Origin: CAYSYM01 sp964435115
Lineage (GTDB): Bacteria > Chloroflexota > UBA6077 > CF-72
NCBI GenBank assembly: GCA_964435115.1
Contig: CAYSYM010000043.1
Span: forward strand, 1-33,168
DNA length: 33,168 nucleotides
Direction of reading: 5' to 3'
Made by a program: the position numbers and the translations under genes. Below, piece by piece: positions 26,305 to 33,168 of the stretch. The number at the start of each line of letters is the position of its first letter. Position 1 is the first letter of the stretch. A model generated the notes under the pieces. It did no database searches. It saw only the letters and a program-made list of their open reading frames with translations, and was not told the origin of the DNA.

Positions 26305-29300
26305 ATGGCCGACGATCCTGCCCACGCGGATTTCATCCCCCGGACCCTGATCACTGGCGCGCGTGGCCGCGCAGCGGAAGTGCGCGCCCACTGGGACGAC
26401 GACGCCGACGACGAGGCGTACGAAGCGCTCCTCGAGCGCGCTGAGGCCGAGGCCGGCGCGCCGTTGACGGACGCCGCGGACCCGGCGGGGCGCGACCACC
26501 AGCGCCCCACGCCCGAGCGGGACTTCGTCCACCTCCACGTCCACAGCGAGTACTCGCTCCTGGACGGCCTGTCGCCGGTCACCCAGCTCGTCGGCCAGGC
26601 CAGACGGCTGGGCATGCCCGCCGTCGCCCTCACCGACCACGGCAACCTGTACGGGGCGATTGACTTCTACCTGGCCGCCAGGGCAGCCGGGGTCAAGCCG
26701 ATCGTCGGCCTGGAAGCCTACGTCAGCCCGCGCGGCATGGCGGACAAGAGCGGCGCGCAGGACCGCACCTACTTCCACCTCGTCCTGCTCGCCAAGGACT
26801 TCCAGGGCTACCAGAACCTCCTCCAGCTAGTCACCCGCAGCCACCTGGAGGGGTACTACTACAAGCCCCGCGTCGACCGCGCCCTGCTGGCCCAGCACGC
26901 GCGGGGGCTGGTCGCCCTCAGCGCCTGCTACAGCGGTGAACCCTCACGCGCCATCCTGGACGGCGATCCGAAGCGGGCCCGTGAGGCGGCCGCCTGGTAC
27001 CGCGAGCTCTTCGGCGAGGACTACTTCCTGGAGCTCCAGGACCACGGCAACCCGGACGACCAGGCCGTCAACGCCGGCCTGCTGGAGATCCATCGCGAGC
27101 TGGGTATCCCACTGGTCGCCACCAATGATGTTCACTACGCCCTGCCCAGCCAGGCAGACGCCCAGGACATCCTGCTGTGCGTCCAGACCAACAGCACGAT
27201 CGACGATCCGAAGCGGCTGCGCATGCAGCCGCCGGCGTTCTACCTGAAGAGCCCGGAGGAGATGTGGCAGCGTTTCGGCCACCTGCCTCAGGCCCTCACC
27301 AACACGCTGGCGATCGCCGAACGGTGCGAGCTCAGGCTGGACTTCGGCCGCTTGAACTTCCCGGCGCTGGACCACGTGGTCCCCCACGGTGAGACCCCCC
27401 AGGCGTTCCTGGCGCGGACCTGTCGCGAGCGGCTGCCGCAGCGCTACGGCGACCGGCTCGCGGACGCGCACTGGCAGCGGCTGAACTACGAGCTGGACGT
27501 CATCGACAAGACCGGCTTCGCCTCCTACGTCCTCTTTGTCTGGGACTTCGTCGACTGGGCGCGGCGGCGGGGCATCACCTGCGGGCCGCGCGGCTCGGCG
27601 GCTGGGAGCATCATCCTCTACGCGCTGGGCATCTCCGACGTCGACCCGGTGAAGTACGGGCTCACGTTCGAACGGTTCCTCAACCCCGAACGCATCCAGA
27701 TGCCCGACATCGACATGGACTTCGCCGACGATCGCCGCGACGAGGTCATCCAGTACGTCGTGGACCGCTATGGCCGCGAGCGCGTAGCCCAGATCATCAC
27801 CTTCGGCCGCCTGCTCGCCCGGGCCGCCATCCGCGATGTGGGCCGCGCGCTCAACCTCCCGCTGAACGACGTCGATCGGGTAGCCAAGCTCGTCCCGTCG
27901 ATCCCCATCGGCTTGAAGCTCGACCAGGCCATCGAGCAGAACCCCGACCTGAAGGGTCTGTACGCGTCGGACCCGCAGGTCCAGAAGCTCGTCGACACGG
28001 CCAGGAGCATCGAGGGCGTCGCCCGCCACGCGGGCACGCACGCGGCCGGCGTGGTCGTCGCGGACCAACCACTGGTCAGCTACGTCCCGCTCCAGAAGTC
28101 CAGCCGCGGCGACAGCGCCATGACCCAGTACCACATGAAGGTCCTGGAGAAGATCGGCCTGCTCAAGATGGACTTCCTGGGCCTGGCCAACCTGACCATG
28201 CTCGAGAAAGCGCTGCGCAATATCCGCCAGACGCGCGGCGTCGAGCTAGACCTGGGGGCGATCCCGGACGACGACCCGAAGACCTACGCGATGCTGGGCC
28301 GGGGCGAGACCAGGACGGTGTTCCAGCTTGAAGGCAGCGGCATGACCCGCTACATCCAGGAGCTGAAGCCCAGCACCGTCGACCACCTGGCGGCCATGGT
28401 GGCGCTGTACCGGCCGGGTCCCATGGCCCACATCCCCAGCTACATCGCCCGGCGCGAGGGCCGCGAAGCGCCCACGCCGCCCGACAGCTCGCTCGAAGAT
28501 GTGCTGCGGGAGAGCTACGGGATCATCGTCTACCAGGACCAGGTGCTCCAGGTCGTCCGCGAGGTGGCCGGGTACAGCCTGGGCCAGGCCGACGTGCTCC
28601 GCCGCGCCATGGGTAAGAAGGACCGGCGGGTGATGGAAGAGGAGGGCCCGAAGTTCATCCAGGCCGCGCTGGAGCACGGGTACCCCCGCGACACGGCCGA
28701 ACGCCTGTGGGAGCTGCTTCAGCCGTTTGCTGGCTACGCGTTCAACAAAGCCCACGCCTACTGCTACGCCTTCGTCGCCTACCAGACCGCCTACCTCAAG
28801 GCCAACTACCCCGTCGAGTGGTTCGCAGCCGTGCTCAGCACCGTCGCTCAGGACACCGACAAGGTCGTCGGCGTCGTCGGCGAATGCCGTCGCCTGGGGG
28901 TCCAGATCCTGCCGCCCGACGTGAACCGGAGCCGGGCCGAGTTCTCGGTGGAGCCCCTCCGCGCTGATCCCGGGCATGCGCGCCCCGACCCCGAACTCGC
29001 CATTCGCTTCGGCCTGAGCGCCGTCAAGAACGTAGGTGAGGGGGCCGTCCAGATGATCGTGGCCGAGCGCGAGGCGAACGGCCCCTTCCGCGACCTGGAT
29101 GACTTCTGCCGCCGGCTCGACCTGCACACGGCCAACAAGCGCGTCGTCGAGTCGCTCGCCAAGGCCGGCGCCATGGATCAGCTCGGCTCCCGCGAGACGC
29201 TACTGAAGGCACTGGACGCCGCGATCGGCGCGGCGCAGAAAGCGCAGAAGGCTGCCAGCGCCGGCCAGGGCAGCCTGTTCGACGCGTTCGGCACGCGCCC

Positions 29301-30219
29301 GGCCGGCGCGCCGACACCTCCCTCCCACCTCCCCTTCGCCTCCCAGCCCACGGCGCAGGACGCCGCTCCGGGAACGCCGCCGCGCGAGCGCTCGGGGCGC
29401 TCGCGCGAGTGGGCCGCCTGGGAGAAGGAGGTCCTCGGCTTCCACTTCGCCGATCACCCGTTCAAGGCAGCGGCCGCGTGGCTGCGCGGCCGGGTGAGCC
29501 ACACCACCAGCCAGATCAGCCCGGAGAACAACGGCGAGAAGGTCAGGCTGGCCGGCTACGTCGCCAGCGTCCGTCGGATCTTCACCAAGACGCGGGGCCA
29601 GATGGCGGTGCTCACCGTGGACGACCTCGACGGTTCGGTCGAGGTCGTCGTCTTCCCGCGGGCGTTCGAGAAGTCGCCGGAGCTGTGGCGGGAGGAGGCC
29701 ATCCTCTTCATCGACGGAAAGGTGGACGTCCGCGACGAGCGCGCGCAGGTGGTGCTGGAGCGGGCGGAGGAGTGGACGCCGCCACCGGCCGGCACGTCGC
29801 CGGGCCCCCCCCTCGAGCCAGGAGACGCTGGCCGCGCGGCTGAGCCCGCGGCAGCCAACGGCCACCAGACCTACCCGGCGGCCGCGGGACCCGCGCCGAA
29901 CGGGCCCGCGCAGGTCGGTAGCGCTGACGCCGCTCCCGGAACCAACGGCCCCGGCGGCGCGGCGGCCCGTCTGGAGGTCGTCGTCCCGCGCGGCGAGGAC
30001 GACGCGGCCTGCCTGCGCGTGCTGGAACAGCTCCACGGCCTGGTCGAGCGCTACCCGGGCGAGGACCAGGTGCACCTCGTCCTGCACGACCGATCGGGCG
30101 GACGCGTCGAGCTGGCCGGCGCGCACGTCTCCATCCGCTACTCCCCGGACATCGCGGCCCAGGTGCGCGGCCTGGTGGGCGACGAAAACCTCCACGTGAC
30201 CCGGCTCGGAGGCGCGTAG
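26305..30219 (+). CDS. dnaE: DNA polymerase III alpha subunit (DnaE type)
   Basis: The replicative polymerase, 1304 residues. An acidic extension of about 72 residues comes first. The PHP domain starts at FVHLHVHSEYSLLDG (His76) with LTDHGNLYG, GLEAYV, YFHLVLLAK, SACYSGE and ATNDVHYA; the metal ligands look intact, so this PHP may proofread, as in Thermus. The palm carries PRGSAAGSIILY and catalytic PDIDMDFAD (Asp near 468 and 470). Then fingers with RPGPMAHIPSYI, YQDQVLQVVREVAGY, GYAFNKAHAYCYAF, a helix-hairpin-helix region, an OB fold (about 1080-1160; KVRLAGYVASVRRIFTKT), an Ala/Pro linker, and a C-terminal domain ending near VRGLVGDENLH. Full length and intact. GTG 26278 is an alternative start. 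The HAD gene precedes it on the same strand. Confidence 0.96.
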   Translation: MADDPAHADFIPRTLITGARGRAAEVRAHWDDDADDEAYEALLERAEAEAGAPLTDAADPAGRDHQRPTPERDFVHLHVHSEYSLLDGLSPVTQLVGQARRLGMPAVALTDHGNLYGAIDFYLAARAAGVKPIVGLEAYVSPRGMADKSGAQDRTYFHLVLLAKDFQGYQNLLQLVTRSHLEGYYYKPRVDRALLAQHARGLVALSACYSGEPSRAILDGDPKRAREAAAWYRELFGEDYFLELQDHGNPDDQAVNAGLLEIHRELGIPLVATNDVHYALPSQADAQDILLCVQTNSTIDDPKRLRMQPPAFYLKSPEEMWQRFGHLPQALTNTLAIAERCELRLDFGRLNFPALDHVVPHGETPQAFLARTCRERLPQRYGDRLADAHWQRLNYELDVIDKTGFASYVLFVWDFVDWARRRGITCGPRGSAAGSIILYALGISDVDPVKYGLTFERFLNPERIQMPDIDMDFADDRRDEVIQYVVDRYGRERVAQIITFGRLLARAAIRDVGRALNLPLNDVDRVAKLVPSIPIGLKLDQAIEQNPDLKGLYASDPQVQKLVDTARSIEGVARHAGTHAAGVVVADQPLVSYVPLQKSSRGDSAMTQYHMKVLEKIGLLKMDFLGLANLTMLEKALRNIRQTRGVELDLGAIPDDDPKTYAMLGRGETRTVFQLEGSGMTRYIQELKPSTVDHLAAMVALYRPGPMAHIPSYIARREGREAPTPPDSSLEDVLRESYGIIVYQDQVLQVVREVAGYSLGQADVLRRAMGKKDRRVMEEEGPKFIQAALEHGYPRDTAERLWELLQPFAGYAFNKAHAYCYAFVAYQTAYLKANYPVEWFAAVLSTVAQDTDKVVGVVGECRRLGVQILPPDVNRSRAEFSVEPLRADPGHARPDPELAIRFGLSAVKNVGEGAVQMIVAEREANGPFRDLDDFCRRLDLHTANKRVVESLAKAGAMDQLGSRETLLKALDAAIGAAQKAQKAASAGQGSLFDAFGTRPAGAPTPPSHLPFASQPTAQDAAPGTPPRERSGRSREWAAWEKEVLGFHFADHPFKAAAAWLRGRVSHTTSQISPENNGEKVRLAGYVASVRRIFTKTRGQMAVLTVDDLDGSVEVVVFPRAFEKSPELWREEAILFIDGKVDVRDERAQVVLERAEEWTPPPAGTSPGPPLEPGDAGRAAEPAAANGHQTYPAAAGPAPNGPAQVGSADAAPGTNGPGGAAARLEVVVPRGEDDAACLRVLEQLHGLVERYPGEDQVHLVLHDRSGGRVELAGAHVSIRYSPDIAAQVRGLVGDENLHVTRLGGA

Positions 30220-30344
30220 GCATGTCGGACAGGGGCGCCGCCCGTCGCGTCCTGGCTGTTATCACCGCAGCTGGTCTTACGATGGAGAGCCGTATGTCAC
30301 TCACCGTATAGAGGGCCACGGACGTACACTGGGGTAGCGAAGGG

Positions 30345-30640
30345 ATGGCGGGAGGAGCTGGAGTTCCGGCCTACACCGTCGTGTATGTCGATTCACTGGA
30401 ATGAACTGAGGACGGTGGAGGTCCTTCCGGAACGCACAGAGATCGGCTGCCCATCCTGGTGCCCACCGGCCTGGACGCCCGCTTGCGGCTCCTTGCGCTG
30501 GGGTCCAGATCACCGCCCAGGACGGTCGCCCGCCCCAACTGCTGGAGCCGCGCGCCTTCCGCGCCGCGTACCTGGACGAGCTGGGCACCTTTGCCGTCGG
30601 GCGCCAGACGATCACCGTGCACCCGCTGGTGCCGGCGGAT
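30345..30640 (+). pseudogene. Decayed gene of unknown function
   Basis: From ATG 30345 (MAGGAGVPAYTVVYVDSLE) the frame meets an in-frame TGA after 19 codons. It then continues as RLPILVPTGLDARLRLLALG and, after a shift of one base near 30505, as VQITAQDGRPPQLLEPRAF and GRQTITVHPLVP. The restored reading looks like real protein of about 95 residues. TACACT (30325-30330) may be its promoter. I do not recognise the family. At least one nonsense and one frameshift lesion suggest it is dead; sequencing errors would be the alternative. Confidence 0.45.
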
Positions 30641-30713
30641 CCCCCGCGCCGTACTGCTCGCGGCCTGGGTTCAACCAGCTGGATTTGCGCTAGGCAGTGG
30701 CCCGTGTGTTCGC

Positions 30714-30719
30714 TACGAT
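30714..30719 (+). promoter_or_regulatory. -10 element of a probable leaderless promoter
   Basis: TACGAT ends exactly seven bases before ATG 30727. The region between the hexamer and the ATG has no ribosome site. Confidence 0.5.
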
Positions 30720-30726
30720 GAAGCCC

Positions 30727-31053
30727 ATGCGGACGCGTCGTGGCCATCCCTCCGCGCGCAAGCTTGAGGACGCCGCGTACCAGCGGCTGCCGGAGGCCGA
30801 AGCGGCGGCCGTCCGCGCCCACGTGGCCGTCTGTCCGGTGTGCGGCCCCCGCTGGCGCGCCGAGCGTACGTTGGCCGAGCGGCTGGCCACGCTGCGCGAG
30901 GGCGAGCCGCGCTTCGACGTGGCAGAGGCGGTGCGGGAGCAGCTCGACGAGCCGGAGCGACGCCACACTGCCGAAGGCGCGGCCGTCCAGCGACGAACGC
31001 CGGTCGCGCGCCGGCTGCCGCGCCCTGCCACCGCAGCCGCCGCTATCAGCTGA
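30727..31053 (+). CDS. Putative zinc-binding anti-sigma-like protein without a membrane anchor
   Basis: A 108-residue, Arg/Glu-rich protein. The core EAEAAAVRAHVAVCPVCGP has the His-x3-Cys-x2-Cys spacing of the zf-HC2 (anti-sigma zinc finger) fold, followed by a helical RWRAERTLAERLATLREG segment. Membrane-bound anti-sigma factors continue into a transmembrane helix; here the protein ends in a short Ala-rich run (ATAAAAIS) with no convincing span, so it is either soluble or truncated. No sigma factor gene is adjacent, which weakens the functional call. ATG 30727 is favoured over 30697 by the leaderless -10 spacing and the loss of conserved character upstream. It converges on the kelch gene, 23 bases away. 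Confidence 0.65.
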   Translation: MRTRRGHPSARKLEDAAYQRLPEAEAAAVRAHVAVCPVCGPRWRAERTLAERLATLREGEPRFDVAEAVREQLDEPERRHTAEGAAVQRRTPVARRLPRPATAAAAIS

Positions 31054-31076
31054 CCCCTTCAGCCGGCCCGCCCGCC

Positions 31077-33086
31077 TCACCCGCGCTCGAAGGCGAAGGT
31101 GAGGTCCGTGCCGGGCAGGTCGTTCGCCCGACAGAGCCAGCCCGCGGCACCGGGGCAGAACTGCCCAAAGAAGCGGCTGCCCTGCGCCTGTGCCGCGAGG
31201 TCCGGTGGCAGGCTCGCCCCGTAGGTGGGAGCCAGGGCCGGTCCCAGCAGCAGGCTCTTGAGGTAGTCGGCCAGCAGGATGCCCTGTGTGGTCCCAGTGC
31301 TGGCATCGTAGTGCATGATGCCGCGCTGGAACCGCTGGTAGATGAAGTTCGGGTTGGCGGGGTCGGCTATGGGCTGGCTGATGGGAGCACCCCACACCTC
31401 CAGCGCGAGTAAACCGAGGATGCCCGGGTCGTCGGTGCCGGCCTGCTCGGGGCTGACCGTGCTGAAGAACGTGTTGCCGAAGTTGACCAACTGCCCATTC
31501 CACTCATCAGGAGCAGTCGCTCGGACGAAGCCGAGGATGCGCCCGGCATAGTCGGGATCACCCACCTTCGGGGTGGCCGCTTTCAAGGCTTCCTCTGGCG
31601 CGGGGAAGGTGCTGCCGTTGACGCGGGTGTACGGGAAGATCTCCGGATCCAGCAGGTTGAGCAGCTGCACCTGGTCAGGCGTGCACACCTGGGCTACTTG
31701 GCGCTGGAAGGCCTGCACCTGGCAGCCCAGGAACGCGAACGTGCGACTGACGGGATAGCCGAAGGTCTCGATGCCACCTCTGGCCTGGAAGTAATCCCAG
31801 ATGGCATCGTCCTCCACGCGGAAGCCCGTCTCGGCGAAATAGCGGGCATCGTGCGGCACCGGTGGCGCCGACGGAGCAGCGGGGCTCGCCGTCGGATCGT
31901 AACGGGCGCCGTCGCCGAACACGCGCGTGGCCGGGCTGCCGAAGTCCGTGCCGCCACCCCAGACGAGCAGCTCACCACCGGTCCAGACGGCCGTGTGGCG
32001 CGCGCGCGGGCTCAACGGTGCCACCACTAGCGGCCGCCAGCTGTCGCGGGCCGGGTCGTAGCCCGCGCCATCAGCCAGCGGTGTGCGGAGGGGGCCCTCC
32101 CCACCCCAGACCAGCAGCTCCGTCCCGCTCCAAACGGCGGTGTGGAACGCGCGCCGGCTGGGCTCGCCAGCGCGGGCAAGGGGCCGGCAGCCGCCGGTGG
32201 CGGGTCGGTACGCCTGGCCACCCCCGCTGGTGGGCTCGCCCGTGCGGTAGCTCTCGCCACCCCAGAAGAGTGCCTCCACACCCGTCCAGACCGCCGTCGA
32301 CCCCACCCCACTCCCTGAGCACGCGAGCGGGCGCCAGGTGTCGGTCGCGGGCACATAGCTGCCGCCCGCCCCGGCGTCGAGGCACCGGCCGGGCGGGCAG
32401 GTGACGCCCCCACCCACCACCATCTCGGTGCCCGTCCACACGGCGACGTGTTGGTCACGGCCCGCGGGCGCATTGGTGGTGGAGAGCAGCCGCCAGGTAT
32501 CCGTAGCGGGGTTGTAGGCCGCGCCACTGCCGTGCTCCTCCGCGGTGTTGCCGCCCCACACGAGCATCTCGCTACCTGTCCAGACCGCCGTGTGGCCGGC
32601 GCGCCCGCTCAGGGGCGCGGGTGGCAGCGGGCGCCAGGTGTCGGTCGTTGGCGTGTAGGCGGCCCCATCCGCCAGTTGCGAGACGGCTGCACCACGCCCA
32701 CCCCAGATGAGCCACTCCGTGCCCGTCCATACGGCCGTGTGCGCAGATCGCGGCGCAGGCGCCCCACCGGTGGCCATGGGCGCCCATGTGTCCGTGGCGG
32801 CGTTGTAGCGGCCGCCGTCGCCAAGCGGCGTGCCGTCCGCACGCTCCCCGCCCCAGACCAGAAGGTCTGTACCAGTCCAGACGGCGGTATGACCCGCACG
32901 CGGTGCCGGCGCACCACTGGTGGCGATGGCCCTCCAGGCGCCGACCGGCGCACCAGCCGGAGCAGCCGCCGACTGGGCGAGGACCGTTGGTCTCTCCGCC
33001 ATCGCGGGACTGTTCAGCGCCAGGGTCACGAGCAGGGCGAGGGCGAGCGCACGTGCGCGCGTGCGTGCTGTCGTGCGGATATGCAT
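31077..33086 (-). CDS. Secreted seven-bladed kelch-like protein with C-terminal LGFP-like domain
   Basis: A 669-residue exported protein. The Arg-rich n-region (MHIRTTARTRARA), hydrophobic LALALLVTLAL and ALNSPAMA site form a Sec signal peptide. Seven repeats of 45-60 residues follow, each with a variant of R-x2-HTAVWTGTELLVWGG; together they would make one seven-bladed beta-propeller. Blades 4 and 5 are most diverged and carry extra Cys (TCPPGRC, ACSGSG). From about residue 415 comes a separate domain, starting YFAETGFRVEDDAIWDYFQ and containing GGIETFGYPVSR and RVNGSTFPAP, of the LGFP-like kind common in Chloroflexota surface proteins. The start is set by GGCGGAG before ATG 33086 and by the signal peptide. 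Ligand unknown; cell-surface binding is inferred. Confidence 0.88.
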   Translation of the reverse strand: MHIRTTARTRARALALALLVTLALNSPAMAERPTVLAQSAAAPAGAPVGAWRAIATSGAPAPRAGHTAVWTGTDLLVWGGERADGTPLGDGGRYNAATDTWAPMATGGAPAPRSAHTAVWTGTEWLIWGGRGAAVSQLADGAAYTPTTDTWRPLPPAPLSGRAGHTAVWTGSEMLVWGGNTAEEHGSGAAYNPATDTWRLLSTTNAPAGRDQHVAVWTGTEMVVGGGVTCPPGRCLDAGAGGSYVPATDTWRPLACSGSGVGSTAVWTGVEALFWGGESYRTGEPTSGGGQAYRPATGGCRPLARAGEPSRRAFHTAVWSGTELLVWGGEGPLRTPLADGAGYDPARDSWRPLVVAPLSPRARHTAVWTGGELLVWGGGTDFGSPATRVFGDGARYDPTASPAAPSAPPVPHDARYFAETGFRVEDDAIWDYFQARGGIETFGYPVSRTFAFLGCQVQAFQRQVAQVCTPDQVQLLNLLDPEIFPYTRVNGSTFPAPEEALKAATPKVGDPDYAGRILGFVRATAPDEWNGQLVNFGNTFFSTVSPEQAGTDDPGILGLLALEVWGAPISQPIADPANPNFIYQRFQRGIMHYDASTGTTQGILLADYLKSLLLGPALAPTYGASLPPDLAAQAQGSRFFGQFCPGAAGWLCRANDLPGTDLTFAFERG

Positions 33087-33168
33087 GGCTTGATCTCCGC
33101 CGAGCGGGAACGTGCGCCAGCTGTCCCGTACGGGGGGCGAACGCGTTCCGGCAGTGAGCTTCAGCAAG

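Noticed and set aside
30222..30311. 29-codon frame immediately after dnaE
   Set aside because: Too short, no ribosome site or promoter, and no recognisable feature; it may be part of the dnaE 3' region.

Overview
The window is very GC-rich bacterial DNA, densely coding on both strands, and most likely comes from a member of the Chloroflexota. That placement is inference from gene content: a kelch-type secreted protein ending in an LGFP-like domain typical of that phylum, a nickel superoxide dismutase with its protease, a DUF7662 protein, a SNF2/SWIM pair, and several genes that appear to be read from leaderless mRNAs (TANNNT about 6-8 nt before an ATG or GTG). No rRNA, tRNA, CRISPR array, complete insertion sequence or phage gene was seen.

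Left end (1-3360): a piece of a molybdopterin oxidoreductase (+) runs head-on into a 3'-truncated heavy-metal P-type ATPase (-) at about position 850. The two genes are broken at the same place, so this is a rearrangement scar or a chimeric assembly. The ATPase and the ArsR-family repressor beside it each carry a near-identical ATCAA-N6-TTGAT operator. A frameshifted peptide-type ABC permease remnant and a 58-residue small protein follow.

Middle left (3400-10230): a NagD-like HAD phosphatase, an alpha/beta hydrolase, a 44-residue one-span membrane peptide, a divergent pair made of the Ni-SOD maturation protease and Ni-SOD itself, RNase PH, and MutS2. MutS2 carries an in-frame insert resembling a dispersed GC-rich repeat.

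Nitrogen and amino-acid block (10228-23620, all on the minus strand): glutamate synthase large subunit, homoserine dehydrogenase (start and stop overlap) and an ACT-domain protein resembling archaeal DUF5612 proteins form one operon. Its roughly 240-nt leader contains a hairpin plus U-run that looks like an attenuator. Upstream lie a SWIM zinc-finger protein and a SNF2 helicase, then glutamine synthetase, whose leader can fold into a long nested hairpin beginning at the predicted transcription start. Glutamine synthetase and glutamate synthase together make the GS-GOGAT ammonium assimilation route, and homoserine dehydrogenase takes carbon to threonine and methionine.

Right end (23700-33168): a YihY/BrkB-type membrane protein, a DUF7662 protein, a second HAD hydrolase, a full-length DnaE-type DNA polymerase III alpha subunit, a decayed gene of unknown function, an orphan small zinc-binding protein resembling anti-sigma factors, and the secreted kelch/LGFP-like protein.

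The best candidates for undescribed biology are the gltB and glnA leaders, the DUF5612-like regulator in the gltB-hom operon, and the recurrent leaderless promoter pattern.
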